Shown here one piece after another: positions 47,802-60,384 of a stretch of 64,000 nucleotides of DNA. The translations under genes and the position numbers were made by a program. Position 1 is the first letter of the stretch. Each line of letters starts with the position of its first letter. The notes under the pieces were generated by a model. That model did no database searches, had not been told where the DNA came from, and saw only the letters and a list, made by a program, of their open reading frames with translations. The stretch covers positions 155,186-219,185 of the forward strand of contig NW_006768821.1 of assembly GCF_000204055.1 (NCBI RefSeq). The letters run 5' to 3'. Origin of the DNA: Melampsora larici-populina 98AG31 (Eukaryota; Basidiomycota; Pucciniomycetes; Pucciniales; Melampsoraceae).

Positions 47802-48810
47802 ATGCCCTTTCCATCGCTTCGTCAGATATTTGCCGCTTTCAGGTCACCAGAGCAAGAAGCCGACCTTTCCAGGACAGCCTTCAGTCGATTTCTTCTTTTC
47901 ATCTTCACTATAACATCATTAAGTCTATTGGCTAGCAAAGCCGTTCAAAAAGCAGCCATCAATTCCAGTTCTTGACATCAAGTCTTCCGATTCGGCATTC
48001 AAGAACTATGGCCCCTTGATCCGGAATCAAACGTCAATTACGAGGTACGCGCATACTCATTTTTGGCTTTCCTCCATCTCGTCGATAGTTATCAATGATG
48101 ATCTCCCTGGACGGTCCATTTTATCGACGACGCAGTCCAAAGGGAGAACTCAAAATGGATGATGAATCTTGAAGATGTTCAAGCAATCACGACATGCGTT
48201 CTCTTTAACCGTTTTTGGCTGTTAGAGCCGGTCGCTCTTATCAGTAATATCCTGGTTTACGATTGACACAGTGTTCATGACTGTGACGTTCATCTTCCTC
48301 AGAGATAGTGAAATCAAAAAGGCCAGATCTGATGCTACTATCGGCTTCCCCAATCAGCACTCTTTGAAGACAAAATGACCGGAGAGCGCCAAAGATGCTG
48401 ACCTTATTTTTTTCGGCTTTGATTGATTAGAATTCTAGAGACCGAAGAACCGATGACAGACGCCACGATATATCAATGTGTCCAATCATCTACACTATGC
48501 ATTCCTCGAACACTTTGAAGCTCACTATGGGAACCAATCGTGGTTTAACCCGACATCAGCTCCATGAGCCTTGTGCAGTGTAATTCATTCTTTACCATCC
48601 CTAATATGCAATGTTATAAACCTTTTACAAAGCGTATCTAATATCTGCAGCGAGGATCGCAGGTCAGTATCAGCAGAAGCCTATTCATTGCTTTGGAAGT
48701 CACTACATCATCCTAAACCGGTCATTGTGAATTTGAGGAGGGTATCCGGAAGCCTGAGGTCAAGATCTTCATCAACCCTCAACCAGATGCCTGCAGCAAC
48801 GTGACGTGTG
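47802..48810 (+). pseudogene. Remains of an unidentified protein-coding gene
   Basis: An ATG at 47802 opens a frame with a membrane-like segment (FLLFIFTITSLSLLASKAV). It is cut by TGA at 47973-47975 and continues in the same frame with HQVFRFGIQELWPLDPESN up to a donor-like GTACGC near 48040. Further on are protein-like stretches in mixed frames. KWMMNLEDVQAITTCVLFNRF lies near 48155-48217, and HYAFLEHFEAHYGNQSWFNP near 48490-48550. Each is followed by stops. I read this as one decayed gene; I do not recognise the family. Confidence 0.4.
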
Positions 48811-48814
48811 CCTT

Positions 48815-49325
48815 TGACCAAATAATCCTTGCGGAATGAAATTGAACAATCATCTCTTAATTCGGCAGTTGTAGACTTGCGACTTCTATCCCAAATAGGC
48901 AGACATGACCATTTTCTCAGCTACAAAGCATTTCCATATAGGGAAATTGTCATTATCCATTTATGGCTATCGAGTTGAGACATCCTGACATATCAGTCTA
49001 TCATGATACGAAATGTCGTTTGAGAAGCTTGAGGCGACTCGATGTTGTCTTGATTCAAACTATCACGGCGTCTCTTAATGGAACTGCAAATGGTTGATAG
49101 CCTTTTCCTCAAACCTCAATTTCCGGATGCGGTTTGTTCAATGGCTAGCTTGCCAGAGGTGTCGAGGATGACCTCAAGCTACCAGTCTTGATTCGTCAAA
49201 TGGTCTGGCTTCAATGGACAAACCCATTCTAATATTCCTTTACCCCGTCTAATACCTTTCTTTCTTTCTAGACCCCAAGTATAATTCTTTTTAGTCATTC
49301 AGTTTTCCAGCAAATCGATCTTCTT
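48815..49325. other. 5' flank of the glycosyltransferase gene
   Basis: No gene seen. The end near 49240-49280 is rich in CTTTCTTTCT and probably belongs to the promoter of the next gene. Confidence 0.4.
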
Positions 49326-49328
49326 AAC

Positions 49329-52300
49329 ATGGCGTTGGAACAATCCTACCCTCGGCGCCGCCCATCACCGACCCACTCTAGTGAAGAACGTATATCAAGC
49401 AATGCCAGTCTACACTCATTGGAGGGCGATCTCTCTCAATCTCACGAGTCGCCCAAGGAACCTCAGTCATCATCGATCACCAACAACTATTCCATGTTAA
49501 CAACATCTCTCGATGACAAGTTCGTTCAACGTCGAAGTATGACTCTATATAGAGTGCACTCGGATGGAGAGGGCATTGAGCATCCTGATGCTGGTGATCT
49601 AGGCAATAGCAATAGCCAAGAACAGCTAAATGAACTTGAAGATATATTTTCATCCCAAGAACATCGCGTCAGAGATCAGACACAAACGGACGCAGCGTCA
49701 CCATGCGATTCAATAAGGATGGGTGGAACAACCAGTCGAGAATGCCTGGAAAAAACTGATCTCGTTACTGGTTCAAGTCGAAGAGACCGGCCACCTTCAT
49801 ACCGAAGAAGCCATGGCCGAGCACCGGGTATGAAGACTTTATATGGTGACGAGTTTCTTCCTCTGGCAATTTCCTCCGGCGTGAAGCCTACAAAACCCAA
49901 AACGGTCTCGCAAGATACCGATACAGTCGGTGGAGGATCCTCACCGCCTGGATATTTTGGAGATGTGCAGTTACCCAAGGAGTCTACGTCAGACATGCCT
50001 ACCGGATCGACGCCCAAGGTACGTTCAATCAGATTTTTATGAGAGTGATATTGCTTGTTGATTCACGCTCGGTCTCTGGTCATATCAGCATAACCCTGAG
50101 CAGGTAGATATCGACTTTTCCAAAACCATCAACAAATTCAAACAGGAAACCAAGGACTCTCGGCACACTCATAGAGCTTCAATTGACGTACGTCCTTGTT
50201 TCAAACCAAGTCCCCATCTTCCAAATCTATTTTGTGAATTTTTGAAGACAAACCTAAGCAACAAACACTGACCATGCCACAAATATGTCTATCAGTGGCG
50301 TAGACGAGTGATGGCCTTCGAACCAAGCACTGACAGATTATCGCCCACCAGTGACAGCACGTCGATTCCTCATTCCCCTCCTAATTCATTTGCCAATGAT
50401 AGGATGTCAATGTCTACTGCAGTAGACAGTGTCTATGTGAATTTCGATCATTTTTCTCAATCTGAGAAACAGAACTCGGATTTCTCGAAAGAAGAAGATT
50501 ACACCGATGATTATCCTCGAAACTTTGTACGTTCCCCATTTTGTATTTGAGATATTATCTGAAACGCTGAAATCTTCTCTGATTTTGACATAGAGTCCGG
50601 AAGACATAGTTCACATCTCTAAGAAAAAAGTACGCATACTGGAGGGGCGAAATGTGCTTCGATTCGTGTTAGGATTGGCGAGCTCATTTGTGGCCGCCAT
50701 ACTTGCCGGCTTATACTTATATCTACGATATCGATACATGGTCAAGGTGCTAAAGACCACCTCTCAAAGATACACTGAGGCATGGGTGTTTCTAGCACTC
50801 GAAAGTCTTGTGTGGACTTCTCTAGGTGAGCTTTGAATGCCGAATTCCCATCTTGAGTGTTGGAAGTCTCCTGAATACCATTTCTCACCCTCTGCGACCC
50901 AACAGGACTATCTGGATTGTACGATGTGTTATCACAGCTACCACGCCGTACATCACATGTGTCCGGCATGAGAATCAAGAGCGAAGCACACTTACCAATC
51001 GTCGATATCTACATCATCACTTCTGGGTTTCCAGACCCGATTGTTATGGACACTGTAGCTGCGACTTTGGCATTAGACTACCCACCTTCACGATATCGTG
51101 TGATAGTCATTGACAATTCCCAGGGGTCGAATCTTCAACGACAAATCGAACGCTTTCGTAATCGGCCTATGAATCTGTTGTATCAGCGTGTGGTGGGTGA
51201 TGATTCTATGAGACATCGGTGTCACCCCAGCGGATATGCTATCCAATTCGCCTTACAACAACCCACCCCACGAAACCCAAGCCCATTCATTGCGATCTTA
51301 GACGGCGATGTAAGTCCAACGCAGCTCATAGAGAAGTTTACCGTACCATAAAAATCATGCTGATACCTATGCTTTTAATTGAACACGATAATCTGCCAGA
51401 TGATTCCTGAACTGGGCTTTTTGCGCTCTTTGGTCCCCCATATGGTTCAAGATCCGATGGTCGGCCTTGTGGCCTGTCCGATGGCGTATTACAACCTTCC
51501 CAAATTTTTGCAAGGTCCCACTGCAACACTTCTAGAAATGTCAGGTACACTTGTCCGTCCTCGCGATACCACTCTTCATGGTATAAGATCAGGAATTATT
51601 TTGCGCCGTTCTGCTTTAAGGGACATCGGCGGATTCCCAGCTTACTCTTGCATTGACGATGGAGCTGTGGTCTCCCTACTTAATCAAAAAGGTTATCGCA
51701 GTGTGGTTGTCAAAGAGCCAGCCCAATGTGGTACTGCTCCATTGGATTTTGTTACTGCCACGAGCCATCTGTCTGCTCTCAGATTTGGACCTTTCAAGAT
51801 AGCTGCGTCTAGTGGCTCCTTCGGCGCACGAATCTGCGGCCTTTTTGAACCGATTTGTCGAACGATATTCAGCTTTTTGATATTTTGTGGAATCGTTTCC
51901 ATACCCCTTCAGTTCTTTTCTTCCACAGTTCTTGTACCTGTCTTGAAAAAATCACAGCTCGTCAACTTAATTCAAATGTCCGCCATGATGCTTTTTGCTT
52001 TCAGTCTGCGTGACTCAATCTGGTGTACCCGCTCAAGTTTGTTCAAACTTTAATAGGATTCCATGCCACGTATTGAATGCTAATCATTTGTTTCTTTTTA
52101 GGTACTCCAACTTTCCGTCGGCGCTTGCAAACTTGGGCCTTCGTTGCTCCTTATGACATGATCGTCATCATCAGTCGACTCAACCCATTCAGATCTACCC
52201 GTTATATCAATGCATCAAGAGTAGAAGCCCCCTCTACTCGACTCAGAAGGATCCGTCGCGCCACAACTACAGGGCTAGCCTGGCTCCATCTTTTACTAGC

Positions 52301-52743
52301 AATCACTATCGCAGCATCAGTGATTTACAAAATCGTGCTCCTTGCCACGAATCGACGTGAAATGGGCACTATTTACCAAACTGGGCTTTTAGCTATCATC
52401 TCTGGTTCATTCTGGCCCACGCTTGTTTTTGTGGATATTTGGTTGGGTCTAATGACACCTCTCACTCTCGCACTTAAATCATCAAGGATACCATTTCGGG
52501 AAGATTTATTGTCAGTTTTGATTTTGTCTTCTTATATAGACCGGAGTTTCTGATATATCACTGGTTTTCGAACTTTACAGGATTCGAGATCCATTCACTA
52601 TGGTAGCTAGACCCAAGTTAACTTCTCGAACTTATTACCCTTTTATTGTAGTACATTCCCCGATGGAATGTGTCATCAGTTTAATGTTTGCTGCTTATAA
52701 TCTTTTCTTATTGGGGCTCAGTTTTTTTCAAATCCAACGTTAG
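49329..52743 (+). CDS. Family 2 membrane glycosyltransferase (polysaccharide-synthase-like)
   Basis: Likely makes a cell-surface polysaccharide from a UDP-sugar at a membrane. Nine exons or so: about 49329-50018, 50090-50189, 50294-50525, 50595-50825, 50906-51310, 51401-52050, 52102-52529 and 52581-52743. About 330 N-terminal residues are Ser/Pro-rich and disordered. A first membrane segment, VLRFVLGLASSFVAAILAG, follows. The GT-A domain has VDIYIITSGFPDP, VIVIDNSQGS, FIAILDGD (the DxD metal site, cut by an intron after DGD) and RSGIILRRSALRDIGGFPAYSCIDDG. At least four more membrane helices follow. The bacterial-type QxxRW is not seen where expected; the DDG and GGFP elements are. It is related to cellulose/hyaluronan-synthase-like GT2 enzymes; the product is unknown. 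Confidence 0.8.
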
Positions 52744-52749
52744 GCTTTC

Positions 52750-53145
52750 TTTGAATCCTATTCTTGGTTCGACAAATTTTCCTTTACATCCTGAATTTCA
52801 CTTTGATTCAACTTTGTTCGAGTTGATGGTCACTGTTGGATTTTTTTGTTATTGAGATTTCGCCATGTCGATGTTTTTTCTCAGAATTTTTGATTACACC
52901 TAATGTATCTTCTATTAAATCAATAATAAAAACCATATTGCTTCTCTCTGGGCATATCTTTGTAATCATCCCGCCCCACATGAGCACATCATATGTTCTT
53001 CAACTCCGCTTTCCAAGTGATATGCGGGCATGTTGACCGGTACCCGGGTCGGATTGCTGCCGTCGGTGTAAATACCACATCATCAAGTCCTCGCCAGACA
53101 CTGCCCAAGCAGTCAAGCTCTTGTGAATCCTCACTTCGTTATTTC
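52750..53145. other. Intergenic between the glycosyltransferase and ureF
   Basis: T-rich 3' flank, then a short promoter region for the ureF-like gene. No other gene. Confidence 0.5.
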
Positions 53146-53152
53146 TCAAAAT

Positions 53153-54091
53153 ATGGCTCAGAAAGAGTCTAAGCACTCTCAGGAACGCTCTGAAGCGTAT
53201 CAATCACATCTTATTAACATCCTCTCAGACTCTAACCTACCTATAGGTGGATTTGTTTCGTCTTCAGGATTAGAATCATATCTGGCTCACTCGTTCATCA
53301 CCACCGATAGCGAACGTACCAAGGAATTAACCGAATTTGCTAGGCTTAACGTAGTCAATTACGCTTCTTTATCAATTCCATTCATGAATGGTGTCTTCAC
53401 AGCTATCGAATATAGTGACGCAGAAGCTGTGGTTGAGTCTGTTATGAAGCTTGATCGTTTATATCATGCTATGTGCCTTAATACAGTCACAAGAAGATCA
53501 TCTCTTGCACAAGGTGCTGCAATGGTGATGCTTTATACAAAATCGTTTTCTAGCGCAGATCAAACTGTGATGGACGTATTGAAAACACGAGTGCGTGCTA
53601 GTAAACGAAACTTACATTTCCCCATCGCTTACGCGCTCACGAGTGGTCTTCTAGGCTTATCATGTGGTCTGTCCTTATTCTCCAAATGTCTCTCCGGCTT
53701 GAAATTGATCGTGATATCAGGCTGATAGATATGATTCAAAGCTCGTTCTATCGATCTTCATCTATTCCTTTACATTCGATCGATACTTTCTGCAGCAGTT
53801 CGACTTAACCTTATTGGACCTTATCTTTCTCAACGAATCCTTTTCTCAGATATACGACCTATGTTGGATGATGTGATGGCCAATTTGAAGAACCGAAGAT
53901 TATCCAAATCTGATCAAATTAGATGTGGTTTGATGATTGTAGAAAAAAACTCAAGCAAAGACGATGATTGTGCTCAGGTTGATGAAGACGATAGCGACGA
54001 TGAGGATGTCGGTGCTACCACGACGTGGCCTTTGGGAGATATCCTTAGTGCTAGACATGATTTGTGTCACGTTAGACTATTTAACTCTTGA
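53153..54091 (+). CDS. ureF: Urease accessory protein UreF
   Basis: UreF works with UreD and UreG to load nickel into urease. Two exons. The first runs from 53153 to about 53672 and contains HLINILSDSNLPIGGFVSSSGLE, the family hallmark 'L.D...P.G.F..S.GLE', and SRRSSLAQG-type helices. The second begins near 53746 with a helical stretch ending ILSAAVRLNLIGPYLSQRIL, the conserved 'aAvRL.llG' segment. A C-terminal acidic insert (KDDDCAQVDEDDSDDEDVG) precedes PLGDILSARHDLCHVRLFNS, the usual UreF end ('SxxHexxxxRLFxS'). Length of about 288 residues fits eukaryotic UreF. The exact splice near 53672-53745 is inferred from the reading frame. Confidence 0.9.
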
Positions 54092-54099
54092 TTCCTGAT

Positions 54100-57000
54100 T
54101 CATTACTTGTGTACACACAAACTTCGGTCACTATACCTCACGTGAGTATGGCTTCACTCAGTGTTCAATCCCTCTGAAAGCAAAATGAAATCTAATGAGA
54201 CTTGCTCACAAGTAGGGCAAAGACAGTTCTCATAAACAGCAGTCTTTTGTATCTATTTGAGGTAACCGAAGTGTGTCTTGATTTGAGTAAGGGTGGTGCT
54301 GTAACGGTACAATTTATGTGCATTGAGTTTGATTTTACAAACTGCAATCCCACTTTCATGGTCGGTCAATATTCCTGGGATGACCCCAAGAATTATTGAT
54401 AGGTATTGGCCAAAATGGATTCCATGCCAGCTTCCACATGGCAGTGTTGCTTTCCGCTTTATGCAGCTCTGTAGCTTTAACACCGTGTTTGGAATTTTTG
54501 AATCTAACAGAACGTGAATCGTTGTTAATCTCGTGACTTGAATGAAAGGAGCGCTTCATCTGAACATGGTTACTATATTGGAGGGTTGAGGGTTACATTT
54601 TCTGTACCCATCTGCATATGTATCCCTACTGGAATACTGTTTGATCTCCATAGATCAATTCTGTATCCACATCTTTGAACCATGATGAACTTGTGCATCA
54701 GCTGTTGAAGCAGATCAAGACAATCTGAGGCAAGAAAATAACATGTTCAGGAGACAGTCACATGATCATTTGAAGACTTCAAACTATAATCTCCTGGGCA
54801 AGCCTGACCTGACAAGACCCAAAAGTATGCAAGTCAAAACATGGGCTTGATCAGTTGCAGTTCCAGGGAAGAAATACAAGGAAAAGAATTGGAAATATAC
54901 CTGATGAAGATACAGATGATCCCACATGAAAGGGCAAGTTTAATTCCATATTATAACACTGCTCACCTTTATGACTCTTGAACTTGTGAGGTGTTTTCTT
55001 TCAGTTGATAAGTGAAGCTAGCCACCACCACAACTCATTCTCAAGTTCCACAAATTTCATCTTCATATGTGGCACCATCAAGCTCTCAGATTCTGTAGTG
55101 CTTCATTATCTTGAGATTGTTACCAGATAGAAAAAGTCTATCTTGATTAGTATTATCAAGGTACAGTACTAAACACTTTTCAATACTGTGAAAAATGATG
55201 TCATTAGTCAACTCACAGCTAGCTTCCTCTAGTCTGAAAGGAAAATAATATGTTTAGCCAAATACTGGTTTCATGCTGAGGTGTAGAACATCTGGAAATC
55301 AAAAATATGTACTCATGGGCTCCTGACCTACTGGATACCAGTTGAGTGAATTGGAACAGTGCAATCATGTTATGAGCATTATAACATGTACAAGTAGACA
55401 CAGAAAGCATATGTCACCCCCGGGCCCAGACTGGCTCACACTACAAGGGTGATGTATCTTTTCTGGGTCTGCTTGTACATGTCCCCATGCCTAGCATTTG
55501 AAACCAGTGAGTTTGAACAGCACCAATTCCTGGTACCAGGCTCCTTACCCTCAACTGAGTCAAATTGCTTCAATTGAAGATATGTTCCTCAATTTATCTT
55601 TCATCTTTATGCATTCCAATGATTCATCCTCTGTCAGATTCTATCCAGGTATGAGTCTTGATGATTTGAAAGATTTCAGTGTGTATCATCAAATATTCAC
55701 CAGTTATTTTCCTACAGGAATTGCCCTGGTACCACTCAAGCAATTGTGTGATTGCGTAAACTACTTGTAGGAGATTGTACCGAATCTCTTGGAGACCACC
55801 TCAAAAACATAAAATTTAAACAGCAATTTCAGCTTGACAAAGAGTGAGACCCATTTAGAACAAGACAGAAAAGAAACTGTTGAGAGGCTGGGTTGGGAGG
55901 ACTGATGTGGAAAGCAGGAAATAGCAAGAAGATAATCAAGAGGACAGCCTGGCACTTTGAATACTCACATTGGAATTTGTTGTTTAGTTGTAAGTCCCTC
56001 ACTCAATGCCTCATTGGGCAAGGACAGGGGAATTTGTTGATTTGAAGCTAGACCATAACTTGGAAAGTATCACATCAAGACAGATTACCAGAAATTATAA
56101 CTGCACTTTCATAGTGTAAAAGGTCAAGTCTCTGGTCAGTGTTCTCACACAAAAGAAATCTTGTAGAAACTGGATCTGAGCATGAAATGACCAGGCGGTT
56201 AGACAAGACTGTTGGACATAGGAAGTAGAATTACATTTTTCTGAGAATGTCTTAGCTATATCAATCTCTTGGTATGCTTGTACATACAAGAGATCTACGT
56301 ATGATAGCACAAAAGATCCTTCTAGTGTGCCATAATGACACAATTTAGTGCAAGGGGGTCCCATGTTTTAACGGTTGAATAGGGAGGTTTACAGAAGGTC
56401 ACATATACCCATTGTTTCTAAATCTAACCTCCAAGCAAGAAATCACCATTGCCAATTCTTTGACACTTACAAAGGGATGCTGGCATTTTACCAAAGTCTG
56501 ACAAAGAAAGTGAATAAAACTTTTTACATTTTTTTCAAACATCTCTGTGTGTGCATGTCAATGTTCCATAAGAAAATGGACGCTGTTTTTGGCCTTGGGT
56601 GCCATAGAGTATCATCAGTGGAAGTAGATGAGGATGTACATAGCTTGGCTCTCCAGCAGAGCAAGTGCTTTGAATTCTGAATTATGGTTCCTCATCAATG
56701 CTTTGTGCACCTAGGGAAACCCAATTGTTGATCAAGATGTACATTTTGCCTGTGCAAGTGACAATCACAATATAGGTACAAGGCCTACTAGTATGGTATA
56801 TATATTTTACTTGTTGGATGAGGGGTTGTCTCTCCTTCTTCACATTTGAATTATCACATCATTTTCTTAACCTCATCTGTGAGTGGTTCGCAAGGCTTTG
56901 TCTAGGATAATTTCACTTAAACCACTTTTATCTTCAATTCTTTGGTCCTGAGGCTCTGTAGACTCTGGAGGGTATAGCTGTTTTTGTCAATGATTGTTTT

Positions 57001-57200
57001 TTGTTTGAAAAATTGCATTGCTGCAGTGGCTAAGGTCAGTCAAAACTTGTTTTTACAGGGTTTTTACCCTGTGTATCCTCAAAATTAGCATCAAAACAAA
57101 ACTTGGTCAAAAAGAAAACCAGGTTTTGCACCATGATGCACTTTTCACAAAAGTCATTCATTCTCAAATTGGCTGAATCAAAAGCTCCAGGTACAAGATC
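54100..57200. other. CpG-poor repeat-like DNA without genes
   Basis: No convincing gene. From about 54554 to 55420 there is no CG dinucleotide at all, and only scattered ones up to 57200, while TG and CA are abundant. This is the pattern left by long-term methylation and deamination of old repeats. No element ends were recognised here. Confidence 0.6.
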
Positions 57201-57207
57201 ATTGGCT

Positions 57208-58039
57208 ATTTAGCTTAACACAAGCCCTCTCTGTGCAGCCACATCTGTGTGCCTTGTAAAGGGGCTTGGGAGTAATTGTCAAATTTTGGCACAGAGAGTC
57301 CAAACCTTGAGTCCTCCTAAGTAGTTCCTTGCTTTTTCCTGCTGTCCTTGCTGGTAAACACTTACCTTGCGGCAATGTTGTGCACCATCACTTTCTACAC
57401 ATACACACTTGCAGCCTCATGTTTTGTTATGATCTCAGGTGCGACCAACCAAGTAGGTTGGAAATCTTTGCAATACCTGCCTGTACTGTCTCTTTCTTGA
57501 AATCTATAACACATCCAGTGCAAACATACATCCCTTTACAAGTGAGGCATAAAGCTTGGATCTTGCAAACAGAATGTTTCAGCATTGTTTCCTGGTTGAT
57601 CAATGGCTGAAGACATGTCAAAATCAATCCTGAACATAACTGCCTGAAAGGTAAAGTGGTTTTATCCACAAGGAAAGTGGGAAATAGCAAAAAAACAACT
57701 TACAGCTGTTATCACAATTAACGGTAGAATTCTGCGATCATGTGTCGCTCTCGAGGTTAAATCTGGAGAGGTCAAAACTGGATTAAACCCAGTTTTGCAC
57801 CCAAATGAACAAGGAGGCCTGGGAGACCTGTCACTTTGAGCCGGCTTTAACTAGTTTTTGACTTTTAGATTAAATTCCGATGCAACACACCGATGAAGAA
57901 TTCTACCGTTAATTGTGATAACGGCTGTAAGAGGACTTAAGGGTTGGAGTCACCTGGCCAGAATTCAACAATTAGTCCCAAGCCCCTCTGCGAGGCACGC
58001 GGACGCGGCCGCGCAGAGAGGGCTTGTGTTAAGCTAAAT
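57208..58039. mobile_element. Inverted-repeat element with AGCTTAACACAAGCCC ends
   Basis: The left arm (TTTAGCTTAACACAAGCCCTC..., 57209 onward) matches the complement of the right arm (ending near 58039) over about 115 bases with perhaps 20 differences. The right arm keeps many CG dinucleotides where the left has TG or CA. Target duplication is not clear. A smaller mariner-type MITE sits at the inner edge of the right arm. It has no transposase frame. Confidence 0.75.
57703..57927. mobile_element. 225-bp mariner-type MITE, TA target
   Basis: Inverted ends CAGC(T/C)GTTATCACAATTAACGG extend about 30 bases to GTAGAATTCT, and TA flanks both sides (57701-57702, 57928-57929). It is nested inside the 57208-58039 element. 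Confidence 0.88.
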
Positions 58040-58049
58040 CAGCTATCCT

Positions 58050-58760
58050 CGGTCGGATCTTCAAAGATTGCCAAGTCAAGCAGCCCAAAGGAAGACTGTA
58101 CAAACGTATAAGAGGTCTTGGAAATTTAGTTGGACAGCGGGGACCCACGGAGCATCGCTCACTGGCATTCCGATTGAGATCTGGGTCTATCATAGGTCTA
58201 TGTATGTACAATTTGGGTTCGAACACAAACAGAGATGAGGACAAGAGATTGAGCTTTTCACCTGATCAAAAGAGGTGCAAACGATCAGTCAATGATCATA
58301 CATAAGCAACCAGCATCCTCATTACGGGGTTCAATGCTGTTTGATGATGTCAGATGAGGAGTTTCACTTACGGTATGGTCCTGATGTATTTTAGCGAAGT
58401 GTATGGTCAGGTGCCCACTGAAGCTCGCTGCCGTGATCACATCTCTACAACCTTTATTTTAGCCTCCACCGACCCTAAAGACAGCTGTGGACCTATGTGG
58501 ACTGACTGTATTAAGTTGATACAGCTATATAACTCCCGCAGTGGTAATAGGGGCGCGAGAGGGTCAAGCCTGGTCGAGCGCTGAGATTACTGGTGGCTAC
58601 CCAGGAAGCGTTTGACTACGACGAATTCGGATGAACAGAAGTTATTAATTATAATCAAGTCTCATCCTATAAGTTCTATCGCTCAGTTGACCCTTTCACA
58701 AATTCCTCGTCAAGCTATTTTGGGAACCTGTCCCGGTGGATTCGAACCAGTCCCTTCTTT
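58050..58760. other. Intergenic stretch, no gene recognised
   Basis: Short open frames only. Normal CG content returns here compared with the region to the left. Confidence 0.4.
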
Positions 58761-58772
58761 TCATCATCACAT

Positions 58773-59206
58773 CAGGATGAGCCCCGACCCCCGAATGCCG
58801 GGGACTGGGCTGCCCGGCCCACCGACTTTTTTTCAAAAGTCAGAACGAGGACCGACCCCGGTATTCCCCGAGCTTTTTCTGGCTCATAGGTCAAGCCCGG
58901 CTCCCGTACCCTGACCCCCGACGAACTACCAAATCCCCGGGAAATTACAGGGATCCCCGAGTCCCCGGCTATTTCCGGCAGAAACCGCTGAGCACAACCT
59001 CTCCCAAGCGTGTATTTATCCGCTTTTTACAGCTTGATTTTTCCTCGGGTTCCCCAAGGAGAGTCACTTTCTTTTGACTCTCAGAACGACTCCCGGGCCC
59101 GATAATCCCCGCGGTTCTGCGACCCTTCGAAGGCCAGAACGACCCCCCGACCCGACGGGCTGTCCCGCGGGTATCCCCGATTTGGCGGGTCTCGGGGCTC
59201 ATCCTG
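58773..59206. mobile_element. 434-bp GC-rich inverted-repeat element, 10-bp TSD
   Basis: The ends are CAGGATGAGCCCCGA and its exact complement. The direct repeat ATCATCACAT lies at 58763-58772 and 59207-59216. The inside is very rich in CCCCGA/CGGGG words and CG dinucleotides, unlike the AT-rich host DNA, and includes imperfect inner inverted copies. A 10-base duplication suggests a Mutator-like mobiliser; the CAG start also recalls hAT, but an 8-base hAT duplication does not fit. There is no coding frame. Confidence 0.9.
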
Positions 59207-59216
59207 ATCATCACAT

Positions 59217-59790
59217 CAATTTGTGGCGCCTTCGAAAATGCTTCAGTCAATATCAGCTCATAATATCAGACCAAGTCCCTCCGAGGTTGAAATACTCCTC
59301 TGAACCCCCATCGATCAGATCTCAGCATCCTCTATTTCTGATTTGACATTTATTTACGTTTCCCCGGACATATATTCCCCCCTACGGATTACATACTTCA
59401 CTTCCGTTATCTGCCAATTCATTGCGGATCTCCACATCGACCTGCTTACCGATACAGTAGATCTTAAACAATATCCTAGCGGTGCAGTACTGTCCCGGTT
59501 TTTGTTGAAAAATCTCAGGTTTTGCCCAGTCCTTGTGCGGTTCATCTTTCGTCCATAACCAAGATAGAAAACACGTCGCACTCCAACACTTGCTTAATTT
59601 ATCTTGCGACCATTGAATCGTGATACCAGCTCAACGTTCAACGTCCTATCACTCGGATACGAGATCAGTCACTGAAGTCTGCACATCGCGTCATTGCAAC
59701 ACTGAGGTACATCTACTCAACCATCTTCTGCCCTTGCGTCCACAGCCTGACTGCTCGATTCCTCATTTCACTACACTGCACAAAAGGCTC
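59217..59790. other. Upstream region of the candidate gene at 59795
   Basis: No gene. Includes the segment GGTTTTTGTTGAAAAATCTCAGG near 59497. The last 200 bases are pyrimidine-rich and may be promoter and leader of the next gene. Confidence 0.35.
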
Positions 59791-59794
59791 AATC

Positions 59795-60384
59795 ATGGAG
59801 ACATGTGGAATGGAGGACTTGCTCTCTTCGTTCTCTTCTGACGCTTTTGCTGTCCAATCACAATCCGAAAAAGACCTACGAGCGTCACTCAACAGCTTTT
59901 TTGCGGTCAATCAGTTCGCGGGAACCACTCCTAACACTACTCTTCCAACGCACCCATGGTCATCGCATTCAGGACCCACAAGAGAACCAGGGTCGGGTGA
60001 CTACTACGCACAAGACATTCCTCGCCCTAACACACCGATGGGTACCCCGGTGCGAGGCAACGGTTTTATGCTAGCTACCCATTACAACAGTCCAACACTT
60101 GATCATCGAGTATCGGGAGACTTGACATCTTGCGGCCAGCTATCTTCGTCTACGGTCTCGGCCAATTGTTTTGCTTGCCTTTATTTGCTTCAAAATCCCG
60201 ATCAATTTTCAACCATCTTGCCTAGCCAACATCAGGAGGGATGCGATCATTTACAATCATTACCAACTCAACATGAACACACAGCTTATATGCCTGCGCT
60301 TAATCGACATTTCGATCCTTCATTGGAACAACAGTTTGTTTCGGCTGGAACGACTTATGGGAGACAGCCAGAATCCCATTCATG
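59795..60384 (+). CDS. Uncharacterised Ser/Thr/Pro-rich protein
   Basis: A frame of 196 residues starting MET...MEDLLSSFSSDAF. It is low in charge and rich in Ser, Thr, Pro, Gln and His, with no known domain, signal peptide or membrane helix. A helical start (EKDLRASLNSFFAVNQF) is the only ordered-looking part. Protein-like segments further right, such as SSSDSSPRRYRLNPFF (near 60630) and GGKVRLPEGVDPKLYRRST (near 60880), may be later exons of a longer gene ending near 61006. It resembles a regulatory or transcription-factor-like disordered protein, but this is only an impression. Confidence 0.4.
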
